Shown piece after piece: positions 39,281-47,146 of a stretch of DNA of 48,945 nt. Position 1 is the stretch's first letter; each line of letters starts with the position of its first letter. Under the pieces are notes generated by a model that was not told the DNA's origin, did not search any database, and saw only the letters and a program-made list of their open reading frames with translations. The DNA is taken from positions 1 to 48,945 of IMG/VR virus record IMGVR_UViG_3300035183_000242. One strand, written 5' to 3'. This stretch comes from a virus. The position numbers were made by a program, and so were the translations under genes.

Positions 39281-39818
39281 AATCGCCTGCACTAAGGCCA
39301 AGTTGCTCAATCGCGCTTTCGTAGATGCGTCTAAGTGTTTCATCATCTGCTGTCACAGCCTGCATCAACCAATCGGGCAAACCCAGAGACGCCCGCTCAA
39401 AACTCAACCCTGTTTGCATAGCCTGAATTGCTACGGCCATGTTGTTCACAACCAAGACGGGACTTCCATCCGGGTTGAGTTTGGGCTGACCTGTTTTACT
39501 GTCTACGGCGGAATTCACAAACTGCAAGGCCGCACGCTGGAGCAACCTTCCGTACTGCGCCTGCCGCTTCAAAAAGTCAACTTGCTGTGCAACACTGTCC
39601 TCGAACGCCCGCTTCTGGACAGCCCGATCACGCTCGTCCGCTCGCGCATCCCAACCATACTTCTTGCGCCATCGGTTCACCGTGTCCACAGAAACAATCT
39701 GGGGAGGGGTGTCTAACCGCAGATTTCGGCACGTCGAGGCGGTATCGCGTTTCAGACTGTACCACAGTTCAAACACCGCAAGGTGTTTGGAGTTTTCCTT
39801 TTGCGGTTTTGGAGCCAT
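39198..39818 (-). CDS. terS: Terminase small subunit
   Basis: A 206-aa protein, SD AGGTG, ATG at 39818 overlapping the previous TAA. N-terminal DNA-binding region with the terminase-type helix-turn-helix (SVDTVNRWRKKYGWDARADERD) at residues 43-65; helical oligomerisation part (VAQQVDFLKRQAQYGRLLQRAALQFV) follows. The C-terminus is acidic/Gly-rich. Directly upstream of the large subunit gene. Confidence 0.82.
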   Translation of the reverse strand: MAPKPQKENSKHLAVFELWYSLKRDTASTCRNLRLDTPPQIVSVDTVNRWRKKYGWDARADERDRAVQKRAFEDSVAQQVDFLKRQAQYGRLLQRAALQFVNSAVDSKTGQPKLNPDGSPVLVVNNMAVAIQAMQTGLSFERASLGLPDWLMQAVTADDETLRRIYESAIEQLGLSAGDYGGAGDSGEKAFPAVKIEPVQQTGQGK

Positions 39819-40567
39819 TATTCACCTGCCGTAATGGACAAAATGAAGTTCTTGGCGGTCTGATAGTGCGAAACCATCAACTTCATGAAGTCCGCATCCT
39901 CACCAGAGAAGATGAATTCGAGGCGGACATTCTTTCCTGTTTCGTTTTGCAGGGTCTGTTTGGTCTGCTCTGAGAGGGCCTTGTGCGCGTTTGCTACTCC
40001 ATGACGTTGGGCCACCGTTTGTGCGGCGGCTCCCGTGAGACCCTGCTCGGTCAAGGCTTCCAGATTTTCATTCATGGACAGTTCCGAAAGAGCGGCGGCG
40101 TCCGTGTAGTCGCCAGCCTTTTTGAGCATGACATCAAGTTCTACATCGTCCAGGCCCAGGCTTTCCTTCAATTCAGCCGAGTCTACCGAGCCTGCCAGTT
40201 CTTGGAGGACTTTCGCTTCCAAGACGCTGTCGTGGTGGCCTCTGGCCTTATTGTGGCGGATGGTTGACACGCGCATATCCGCTTCACTCATATCCTTGTA
40301 CACCACTGGCACTTCTGGCATGTTCAGGACTTGGGCCGCCCGCCAACGGTGCTCACCGTCGATAATCATGTTGCGAAGATGCTGGTCGGTGACGCCTGAA
40401 TTCACCACAACGGGGAGAGTGAAGCCATCTTCCTCAATGGATTTGACCAAAAGCTCGAAGCTGGTCACGCTCTGCTGGTTCGGGTTGTATGCGTTGGGGA
40501 CCAGAAGATTGACGGGAACCTTCACAACAACAACATCTTCAGGTTGGGTTACAATTTGGTCTGTCAT
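39818..40567 (-). CDS. ParB-like nuclease-domain protein 1
   Basis: A 249-aa protein starting MTDQIVTQPEDVVVV at 40567 (SD GAAGGAAG). ParB/sulfiredoxin-like domain: NLLVPNAYNPN, SIEEDGFTLPVVV, IIDGEHRWRAA (DGEHRWRAA at 70-78), then VSTIRHNKARG. The C-terminus is a helical specificity region. It is a paralogue of the next gene upstream. Such stand-alone ParB-like proteins next to PAPS-reductase-like genes recur in phages and islands; the activity (CTPase, nuclease or regulator) cannot be read from sequence. Confidence 0.83.
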   Translation of the reverse strand: MTDQIVTQPEDVVVVKVPVNLLVPNAYNPNQQSVTSFELLVKSIEEDGFTLPVVVNSGVTDQHLRNMIIDGEHRWRAAQVLNMPEVPVVYKDMSEADMRVSTIRHNKARGHHDSVLEAKVLQELAGSVDSAELKESLGLDDVELDVMLKKAGDYTDAAALSELSMNENLEALTEQGLTGAAAQTVAQRHGVANAHKALSEQTKQTLQNETGKNVRLEFIFSGEDADFMKLMVSHYQTAKNFILSITAGE

Positions 40568-40568
40568 C

Positions 40569-41459
40569 TTACGCTTCCTTCTCGACTTCGTTTTGGATTT
40601 TGGGGTGCTTCTGACGGGCAAGGGTGAGCAGACGTTCCGCAGGCGTGGAACCAGCGATTTCAGGATTTTCCAAAACTTGCTGAACACGAATTGCCTCCTC
40701 TGGAGAAACCACCGCCGAAACAGTGAACAGGGTCTTGTACCCGGCAGATTTATCGCCATTCACCAACTTGTTGAAAGCCAACGTATTCGCGTCAGAGGTT
40801 GGAGAGCGAAGAACAACCGCAGAATCAATGGTCATTCTGGCCTTGAACACAGGCGACGCCACGGGCTTTCCAGCGTCATCCGTCTCATAAACGGAATCTT
40901 TTCTGACAGGCTCCCAAGACGGGGAAAACTCTTTTCCAGCCAACATATCAGGGGCGTTGGTGAATCTGAGGATTTCCTGTAATTCCTTCTGGTCCATGAG
41001 TAACTGACTCTCGATGAAACCCGCGCCCACCATCTTTTCTAGGTCAGCCAAAACAAGGGCCTCCAAGCCTGCATCGTGAGAACCAGTCGCCTTATTGTGG
41101 CGAATGGTTGCGATTTTCATTCTGGCCTCGTCCAAGTCCAAGCGAACCACAGGAATGGTCTTAAGACCAATCTTCAAAGCCGCACGCCAGCGATGTTCAC
41201 CATCAATGATGGTGTAGTCCATATTTGCCAGCACAGGCATGGTAAACCCGTCAGCGCGGATGCTCTGACAAAGCAAATCAAACTCATGTTCATCCTGCTT
41301 GTTGGGGTTGTACGGGTTCGGCTGAAGTCTTTTCGGGTCAACACGCTCAACCTTCAACGACTGCAACTCAATTTCCTTGGCCGCTTTGCCAGTACGCCTT
41401 TTCATCACTTCCTCCTGAGAGCGCAGGCTTGCGCGTTCTGTTTGCTGAATCTGGGTCAT
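40569..41459 (-). CDS. ParB-like nuclease-domain protein 2
   Basis: A 296-aa protein. DGEHRWRAA at 86-94 and IRADGFTMPVL, VATIRHNKATGSHD follow the order seen in ParB-like protein 1. Two in-frame starts both have strong SDs: 41459 (AAGGAG, 7 bases) and 41405 (AGGAGG, 6 bases, MKRRTGKAAKE). Either two forms are made or the first 18 codons are a leader. Four bases separate it from protein 1. Confidence 0.83.
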   Translation of the reverse strand: MTQIQQTERASLRSQEEVMKRRTGKAAKEIELQSLKVERVDPKRLQPNPYNPNKQDEHEFDLLCQSIRADGFTMPVLANMDYTIIDGEHRWRAALKIGLKTIPVVRLDLDEARMKIATIRHNKATGSHDAGLEALVLADLEKMVGAGFIESQLLMDQKELQEILRFTNAPDMLAGKEFSPSWEPVRKDSVYETDDAGKPVASPVFKARMTIDSAVVLRSPTSDANTLAFNKLVNGDKSAGYKTLFTVSAVVSPEEAIRVQQVLENPEIAGSTPAERLLTLARQKHPKIQNEVEKEA

Positions 41460-41471
41460 TTGTATCTCCTT

Positions 41472-41798
41472 TTATCCATGTTCTTTTTCGTGACAAGACC
41501 GACAAAGAACTTTCAAAATCCACGGAACTAGCCACTCCCAATACAGAACAGATAATCCCAAAATGGTATAGGTCTTATGGTGAACGTCCAGCCTGTATCG
41601 AGCGCCGCAACTCTTACAGCGATTTCCTGAAAAAAACAGGGCGATTTTGCGGGAAAGCCTCCACGAGGGCATCAACCAATAATGGTTTCTGTACCACGAC
41701 TTGTGACCGATTGTGCGGATTATCATTCCATTCCACACACGCCAGTATGTCCAAAACAGAATTGCCACTACCGCTGAGAAAACAAGTATCTGGAGCAT
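41472..41798 (-). CDS. Membrane-anchored HNH-endonuclease-like protein
   Basis: A 108-aa protein; the ATG at 41798 has only a weak SD. An N-terminal transmembrane segment (ILVFSAVVAILFWTYWRVW) precedes an HNH-type zinc domain: C61-x2-C64, DVHH (H73/H74), C99-x2-C102-H103 and H107. The amphipathic stretch near 80-95 is also hydrophobic. A membrane-tethered HNH protein might act on incoming DNA at the envelope (exclusion of rivals). It lies between the PAPS-reductase-like and ParB-like genes. Confidence 0.72.
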   Translation of the reverse strand: MLQILVFSAVVAILFWTYWRVWNGMIIRTIGHKSWYRNHYWLMPSWRLSRKIALFFSGNRCKSCGARYRLDVHHKTYTILGLSVLYWEWLVPWILKVLCRSCHEKEHG

Positions 41799-41816
41799 TT
41801 TACACCAGTAACTCTC

Positions 41817-42983
41817 TTAGAATGTCGGCTTGCCGTTGATGGTGCCAGCGCCCGGACGCATATCCTCTGGCTCCAAGAACCCAATGGCATCGCAATCTGT
41901 GTTCAACAAGAACGGGTCGCCAAGGTACATATTGGTTGTCATTGCCTGCCAAGAACCCCTGCCAATGGTGCAGGATGGGCAAGGGGCCACTTCCAAAATC
42001 GGCTCGGTTGAGTGACGGGAGTGCCTTTGAAGCATCACTTCACGGTACTTTTCCGCGCGTTTGGCAATCCAAGCCGGAGCCTCGTCAATGCAAAGGCGCT
42101 GGTACGCCTGTTCCCAAGTCTCCGCGCGGTGGCGGACTGGCGTCAAGGCGGCCTTTCCGTACAATGCGGCCAATCTTACACCAGGCAACCGAACACAAAG
42201 CCTATCAAACCATTCAGGCCAGGCGCGGGATGCCATCTGGAGCAATCGGATGCCATGCGTTGTCATCGCTACTGGAGCAATGCGTTGCCGCTCCCGCGAG
42301 ATGCCAAACCGTGTCATGACATCATAGGCGGTGTTATAGTCCCATCCCTTCTCCTTGCAAGCCAACCAGACATCTTTCGTTGTCCAATCATAGATGGGGC
42401 GGAAGTGCTTTTCCAATTCACGCCCCTTCCCCATTTCGCCCGGAATGGAAACGCCACTGAGTGCCCCGCCTGACACGTGAATCATCGTGTTGCGGCGGCG
42501 GGATTCAGTGGCGCGCACGCCCATCGTCACATACAAAAACTTTCCCGCTGGAGGTGGATAGGTCTGCGGATTGACTACATGGTAAAAGTCGTTGTACGGT
42601 ACGCGGATTGCCCAATCTGGCGGCTGACGCATCCACTGGTCAGGACGAAGTTGGTCATCAAAGGGCCACCAATAAGGCGACTCCCGGTTGAACACATTCA
42701 GTCCGGGTAGACCAGTCATTTTCCAATCCATTTTCACTTCTTTGCGCTCGGCAACGCGAAGGGCATATTCATATGTACCGGGATACATGATTTCTTCATC
42801 GTGAATCCACGCCTCGACCGGCAGGTTTCCAGTAATGCGGGCCGCCTCAATCATCACTTCAAGGACGGCCATGCTGTCCTTGCCCGCACTGAAAGACACC
42901 ACAATACGATGCCCGTCTTTGTAGGCTTTTACGGCGCGTTCAACGGCCTTGTCCCAGACGTTTGTTGAGTTATACACCTTCAT
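41817..42983 (-). CDS. PAPS-reductase-like PP-loop protein
   Basis: A 388-aa protein; ATG at 42983 overlaps the previous TAA (TAATG). PP-loop SFSAGKDS at 30-37, HDEE in WIHDEEIMYP, GVRATESRRR (substrate-loop pattern) and a Cys pair CPSCTIG near the C-terminus. The family uses ATP to activate a substrate, as in PAPS reductase, DndC (DNA phosphorothioation) and IbrA-type proteins. With two ParB-like partners it resembles the IbrA/IbrB pairing. A DNA-sulfur role is an inference only: no DndB/D/E genes are present. Confidence 0.85.
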   Translation of the reverse strand: MKVYNSTNVWDKAVERAVKAYKDGHRIVVSFSAGKDSMAVLEVMIEAARITGNLPVEAWIHDEEIMYPGTYEYALRVAERKEVKMDWKMTGLPGLNVFNRESPYWWPFDDQLRPDQWMRQPPDWAIRVPYNDFYHVVNPQTYPPPAGKFLYVTMGVRATESRRRNTMIHVSGGALSGVSIPGEMGKGRELEKHFRPIYDWTTKDVWLACKEKGWDYNTAYDVMTRFGISRERQRIAPVAMTTHGIRLLQMASRAWPEWFDRLCVRLPGVRLAALYGKAALTPVRHRAETWEQAYQRLCIDEAPAWIAKRAEKYREVMLQRHSRHSTEPILEVAPCPSCTIGRGSWQAMTTNMYLGDPFLLNTDCDAIGFLEPEDMRPGAGTINGKPTF

Positions 42984-43453
42984 TATTTCCATCCCTCAAC
43001 TTGGTAGGCCGCAACCACCAAGGCACAAACAGGCATGTCTACGCACTGGATTTCCGAGACAACCGACCGAATTTCGCCGTAGTCTACGGCGCGGGTGTCG
43101 GTCATATCTCCCAGCGTAAGGCGAATGTCGCGCTCCACATCCTCGCGGGTGCGTCCTTGGATTTCAACAAACAAACCTTTTTTGCTGGAGGGAGATTGTA
43201 CCCAACCAATGCCTGCTGCCACAGTTTCTCCCGGAGTGGCCGTCAACTTCCTCGACATCACCACATACAGGCGATGCCCATAACTGTCCTGTGGTCGAGG
43301 AAATTTCGAATAATGAATATTCGAGTTGGGCGGAATGACTGAGGACAATGGAATCAGATTGTAATTCCCAACCCCTGCTTCAAGCAAAGCGCGGTCAAAG
43401 GCCGACAACAGAGTTCGACCAACCCCAACAGATTTGGTGATGCAAATGTCCAT
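42983..43453 (-). CDS. Pyruvoyl-dependent arginine decarboxylase
   Basis: A 156-aa protein, SD AGGAGTTGAA before the ATG at 43453. Hallmarks: VGVGRTLLSAFDRALLEAGVGNYNLIPLSSVIPPNS, where Ser37-Ser38 is the expected self-cleavage site that makes the pyruvoyl group, and GLFVEIQG with Glu97 at the catalytic acid position. Length matches the family (about 160). It converts arginine to agmatine and CO2, feeding polyamine synthesis or acid resistance. A host-type metabolic gene in a phage; polyamines help to neutralise packaged DNA, which would suit its place near head genes. Confidence 0.85.
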   Translation of the reverse strand: MDICITKSVGVGRTLLSAFDRALLEAGVGNYNLIPLSSVIPPNSNIHYSKFPRPQDSYGHRLYVVMSRKLTATPGETVAAGIGWVQSPSSKKGLFVEIQGRTREDVERDIRLTLGDMTDTRAVDYGEIRSVVSEIQCVDMPVCALVVAAYQVEGWK

Positions 43454-43454
43454 T

Positions 43455-44066
43455 TCAACTCCTAACTAATCCAAAACTTCCAACATAGGTGTGATTTACT
43501 TCGTACTGAGAATGGTATTCTAAATCATAAAAAGACGGATAGAGACTTGGCTTTAATGAGTGTATCTGATAAAACAAACATTTCCATTCCGGGAGCCTAT
43601 TCCAGAAGTTTGGATAGAACGACCAAAGATGCTCCTCGTGAGAGTTTCCAAATTTTGCACTTTGAGTAAATCTACCAACTGGTATCCTGACCAAGACTGT
43701 TCTGCACAGCGCCGACGCAATTCTTAGAAGTTTCACAACTTCTACTGGAGGGATATGCTCCAACACATCTCCAAATAAAAAGGTGTCATACCCTGCTAAC
43801 TTGGGCATAATGTCCACGACATCACCAAGTACCACCTTTCTATATGGGTTCCCAATACGGTCAGAATGATAATCGACAGACGGCTGGAAAATATCACACC
43901 CATCAATGATAACTTCGGGCTTTTCTTTTTTCAACGCAAGGCCAAAGTCTCCTTGACCAACGCCAAAATCAAAAGCAATGGATGGGTTTTGGCCCAAACA
44001 CCATTCTATAAGTTTCCTCCTACCCACACCTTCACTCTTTCCTAAATTTCTTGTGCTTTGCGTCAT
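43455..44066 (-). CDS. SAM-dependent methyltransferase (class I)
   Basis: A 203-aa protein; ATG overlaps the previous stop (ATGA). Motif I AFDFGVGQGDFG at 31-42, acidic residue after strand 2 (DGCDIF), motif near YDTFLFGDVLEHIP. The DVLEHI pattern is shared by small-molecule, sugar and lipid methyltransferases rather than DNA methylases. Next to glycosyltransferases, so it may cap a glycan. Confidence 0.82.
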   Translation of the reverse strand: MTQSTRNLGKSEGVGRRKLIEWCLGQNPSIAFDFGVGQGDFGLALKKEKPEVIIDGCDIFQPSVDYHSDRIGNPYRKVVLGDVVDIMPKLAGYDTFLFGDVLEHIPPVEVVKLLRIASALCRTVLVRIPVGRFTQSAKFGNSHEEHLWSFYPNFWNRLPEWKCLFYQIHSLKPSLYPSFYDLEYHSQYEVNHTYVGSFGLVRS

Positions 44067-44776
44067 AAGCCCAACCGTTCAACCAACTCTGGGCGAAGCC
44101 CTTTTTGTACTTTTCTCGCAAAAGACTTCAAAGAGGATGCAGACCCGTCAACAAACAGGGATGGGTTCCATTTCATACCCAATGGCGATTCCTCCGCAAA
44201 CCAAGCGGCAACCTTGTTTTTATTACTAAACCCAATCGTACTCTCATTCGCTCCCAAGTGTTGTACTAAACTTGGAGCAGTTGCCCAAATCGGCTCCCTT
44301 GTGTCCATTGACCAAATCTCCAAACGACCATCATCTGTGTTCCAGTCTGGCTTGAAGTTGGCCGCATCATATTCTAAAAACTCTTGAATCCTGCTTACCG
44401 GGTACATGTGCGCCTGTCCCCATGCCCCACCCATCAAGCGAACAAAATTGACTGAAGAACCCCTCATTTCTGCAATAATCCTTTTTGGACAATACAAAGC
44501 CAAATGCGGCAAAACTGGACACGCGGCCTTGATATTCCCAATGATTTTCAAAACGGTCTCCTCGAAGTCCGGGCAGACCGTCACGTCATCCTGCAAAATC
44601 AGATGGTAGTCTGCTGTTGGGTCGGCCAATTCAAGTGCGGCGCGCCAAGTGTACTGAACCTTTCTCGTGATACGATAATCAATGGCAAACTTCGCCCTTG
44701 GCAATTCCTTCTCCAAACGAATATGATGCTGATGACGAGTTGCTACACCTTGAATTGCAATTGAAAATGAGGCCAT
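44063..44776 (-). CDS. Glycosyltransferase-like protein (GT-A, GT25/GT2-like)
   Basis: A 237-aa protein starting MASFSIAIQGVATRHQH at 44776 (AAAGG). LILQDDVTVC holds the DDV acidic motif (D63-D64) that binds the nucleotide sugar and metal; later LMGGAWGQAHMYPVSRIQEFL and IWATAPSLVQHLG match the GT-A pattern. It probably decorates virion proteins, DNA or host surface glycans. Confidence 0.72.
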   Translation of the reverse strand: MASFSIAIQGVATRHQHHIRLEKELPRAKFAIDYRITRKVQYTWRAALELADPTADYHLILQDDVTVCPDFEETVLKIIGNIKAACPVLPHLALYCPKRIIAEMRGSSVNFVRLMGGAWGQAHMYPVSRIQEFLEYDAANFKPDWNTDDGRLEIWSMDTREPIWATAPSLVQHLGANESTIGFSNKNKVAAWFAEESPLGMKWNPSLFVDGSASSLKSFARKVQKGLRPELVERLGL

Positions 44777-44777
44777 T

Positions 44778-45557
44778 TTATACCTTTCTATTTTTCTCGT
44801 GCATTTCGCGGGACAATGGAGTGAGGGCTTCACTTCCAGGCATAATCCAATCATTTCCATCAAACTTGTGCAACTTCTTGGCCGGTTGCGTTACCACGTA
44901 CTCTGGCTCTGGAATTTCCATTTTCACAGTGTCCAACAACTTGGACATTCCATCTGGCTTCAAAATTCCATGAATTGCCAAACTACCCAAGTAGCGATAA
45001 TTCTCATACCCCTCCAAATAGGCGACCAAAGACAAATTCAGGTCATCGAACATATAACGCCGAATTGGGTATTTCTGAACCAAGTCGGCAATGGCCTGAG
45101 TGTAAACCTGACCACCCGACATATTGACCAAGGGCTGCTTGATGTATTCATCCCTGTATTGGGCGCGGCGCATGAAGCCGGGAGACATGGAACGAACCCA
45201 ATTGCAAGAGATAACTCCAACCCCTTTTTCCATTACCTTGACGGCTGGCGAGGCATAATTCGTCATATCTGGGATGAACGCCATATCATCATCCAAGGAA
45301 CAATACACATCCACGGTTCCGCGCAAAGCCTTATACATCACATTCCGAATGAGGTACGGAGCTTCACGGAAATCATAAGATTTCTCATAAATCAATGCAG
45401 ACCCAAGTAAACTTCTAAACATTGCAACTTGTTGGCGCGAATATTCCTGAAATGTGACGGCCCAAGTCCAGTCGGACAAAAGCGGATTTCCAACCCAAGA
45501 CCTAACCAACCTCTCCATCAAGGATGGTCGGCACGTTGGAATAATGAACGTTTTCAC
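44778..45557 (-). CDS. Glycosyltransferase-like protein (GT2-like)
   Basis: A 259-aa protein starting with GTG at 45557 (AAGGAATG upstream; overlaps the previous stop as GTGA). FIIPTCRPSLMERLVRSW opens a GT-A fold; DVYCSLDDDMAF has the DxD-type motif at 89-91; RYMFDDLNLSLVAYLEG is the second acidic region. Forms a three-gene modification block with 44063-44776 and the methyltransferase. Confidence 0.74.
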   Translation of the reverse strand: MKTFIIPTCRPSLMERLVRSWVGNPLLSDWTWAVTFQEYSRQQVAMFRSLLGSALIYEKSYDFREAPYLIRNVMYKALRGTVDVYCSLDDDMAFIPDMTNYASPAVKVMEKGVGVISCNWVRSMSPGFMRRAQYRDEYIKQPLVNMSGGQVYTQAIADLVQKYPIRRYMFDDLNLSLVAYLEGYENYRYLGSLAIHGILKPDGMSKLLDTVKMEIPEPEYVVTQPAKKLHKFDGNDWIMPGSEALTPLSREMHEKNRKV

Positions 45558-45871
45558 TTTTCATTCCTTTTCATGTGGACAGAACGATGCTCACGATTTA
45601 CAAGGGTATTGTCATAATACCAATACTTATATTCCCCAACCCAAAGATACCTTTGAGGCGTTCCGAAAAATTCCGAGTCAAACCCGAACCTTTCAATAGC
45701 TTGAATGAGTGCGTCGATGGCAAGGGCATTTTCCCTGCTAACCTTCCTAAGAGCATAACTATGCTCATATCCTGAATTCCTAAACGTACTGGCTTCTCTC
45801 CATTGAGCGTTGGAGATAAAATCCTCTAACTTTTCAAGTTCTTCTTGGGGAATTGGGGTTGAGTTTTCCAT
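45554..45871 (-). CDS. Small hypothetical protein, possibly read from a leaderless mRNA
   Basis: A 105-aa protein starting MENSTPIPQEELEKLEDF at 45871. The ATG lies exactly 6 bases after the -10 box of the promoter at 45878-45906, so transcription would begin at or next to the start codon. No SD is present; the upstream ATG (45886) overlaps the -10. Conserved-looking core (FRNSGYEHSYALRK...ERFGFDSEFFGTPQRYLWVGEYKYWYYDN) resembles a common small phage/bacterial family of unknown function. Confidence 0.68.
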   Translation of the reverse strand: MENSTPIPQEELEKLEDFISNAQWREASTFRNSGYEHSYALRKVSRENALAIDALIQAIERFGFDSEFFGTPQRYLWVGEYKYWYYDNTLVNREHRSVHMKRNEK

Positions 45872-45877
45872 GCCCAC

Positions 45878-45906
45878 ATTGTACATTGCTTATCAAAATG
45901 TATCAA
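45878..45906 (-). promoter_or_regulatory. Promoter of the modification / late gene block
   Basis: Minus strand: -35 TTGATA (45906-45901), 17-base spacer, -10 TACAAT (45883-45878). It points into a long run of closely spaced or overlapping genes from 45.9 kb down to 34.7 kb and perhaps beyond. Confidence 0.72.
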
Positions 45907-45963
45907 GACTTTTCCTTGTTTTTTTCCTTACCAGATTTGTCCAGACGCACGCAAAATCAAAAA

Positions 45964-46178
45964 GTGACCCAATATATAGGGGTATCGGGTCACGTCCTTC
46001 ACAAACACGCTCAATGGAAACAGGGTAAAATTTTACCCAATGTACTGATTTCCAACCATCATAGGCAGCAAATCGAGGTCGGCGGCAAAACTAAATCCTC
46101 GGGCTAGCGACCCATTTCGATAAAACTGTGAAAGTTCACAACTAATTTTATTTCTCGTGGCAACAACACTATACATAA
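45964..46178. promoter_or_regulatory. Intergenic cluster of palindromes (candidate operators)
   Basis: The 314-base gap 45887-46200 has no gene. It holds GTGACCC/GGGTCAC (45964-45970 / 45987-45993), the perfect 16-bp palindrome GGGTAAAATTTTACCC (46023-46038), TGTGAA-AG-TTCACA (46127-46140) and CATAAA-TG-TTTATG near 46173-46186. The TGTGAA core is shared with 16280-16303. Likely repressor sites controlling the large operon that starts at 45906. Confidence 0.55.
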
Positions 46179-46200
46179 ATGTTTATGCTGTAATTATCAT

Positions 46201-46755
46201 TCAATCCTCGAACAAACCATGAGCCGCATGGGCATAAGTCTGGATTTTCCGCCCGCGGCTGGAATTTCCATCACCATACTGCTCGGCCTGACCACGTTCC
46301 GAAAACGTGCGAGGAAAGAACAACTCCCCGCACTCAAAACACCGAAGCATCCCAAAATTCATGGCAGAGCGCCCTCCGGAATGGTCGCAGGTGGAAAGTC
46401 CAGCAAGAGCCAACCACAACTGCTCTTCCGCTTTCATAACCATTCCCTGACAAGCCTTCTCGCTCACCCCTGCTCGTTGCATCCGATTGGCAAGGTAGCG
46501 GGCATATTCGATTTGGGAGTAGGCAGAGACCACATACTTGTCCGCAGGGTCAAGGTATTCTACTTTGAGGGCCGCAGTGTCAATGAAGATTTCACTCCCA
46601 TCGGTCAAGCGCACAGTCACCATCAAAACACGCCCACACTCAATCCCCATCAAGCGAAGTTTGGAGTTGGCCTTGACACGCTCCAGCAGGTCAGGCTGCG
46701 GCGGGATTGAGACTGGATGGTGGCCTTTCCGAACAACGACAAGACTTCCGTTCAT
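46201..46755 (-). CDS. Hypothetical protein with zinc-binding C-terminal half
   Basis: A 184-aa protein, SD AGGAGG before the ATG at 46755. The N-terminal part is beta-rich (LRLMGIECGRVLMVTVRLTDGSEIFIDTAALK). CDHSGGRSAMNFGMLRCFECGELFFP (about residues 122-147) offers C-H...C-x2-C ligands. No family recognised. Second gene after the promoter at 47112-47140. Confidence 0.72.
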   Translation of the reverse strand: MNGSLVVVRKGHHPVSIPPQPDLLERVKANSKLRLMGIECGRVLMVTVRLTDGSEIFIDTAALKVEYLDPADKYVVSAYSQIEYARYLANRMQRAGVSEKACQGMVMKAEEQLWLALAGLSTCDHSGGRSAMNFGMLRCFECGELFFPRTFSERGQAEQYGDGNSSRGRKIQTYAHAAHGLFED

Positions 46756-46764
46756 ATCTTCCTC

Positions 46765-47067
46765 CTATCCTGCTTGGGTCAATCCACCACAGTGCGAACA
46801 ATGATAATGATGCTTCACGACACCACACTTACACTGGCCGTCAGGCATGTAAACCCAATCCAACCCTCGGAACAGATTGCAATCGTCCGTGTTGTGGCAA
46901 GCGCGGCGGGTGAAAATGGGCCGACAAACCGTCCCTGCCTCTTCACGAGCCTGCGCCTCGCGCAAGGCAATCAAGGCCAATACCTCACCATTCTGAACAG
47001 GTGAGGCGCGAAGCGTGCGAAGGGCCTCCATGTTCTGCAAGGTTTTTTCATCAGTTTGAGTTTGCAT
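46765..47067 (-). CDS. Hypothetical cysteine-rich protein
   Basis: A 100-aa protein, AGGAG about 12 bases before the ATG at 47067. Helical start, then CHNTDDCNLF and a C-terminal CKCGVVKHHYHCSHCGG zinc knuckle. First gene of its promoter. Function unknown. Confidence 0.7.
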   Translation of the reverse strand: MQTQTDEKTLQNMEALRTLRASPVQNGEVLALIALREAQAREEAGTVCRPIFTRRACHNTDDCNLFRGLDWVYMPDGQCKCGVVKHHYHCSHCGGLTQAG

Positions 47068-47111
47068 TTCCGTCCGATTCTCCTAAATCGTTGGATGTTA
47101 CTGATGCAATT

Positions 47112-47140
47112 ATTCTAATGTACGTCTCTGAATTTGTCAA
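47112..47140 (-). promoter_or_regulatory. Sigma70 promoter for 46765-47067
   Basis: Minus strand: -35 TTGACA (47140-47135), 17-base spacer, -10 TAGAAT (47117-47112). Confidence 0.83.
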
Positions 47141-47146
47141 GGAAAA

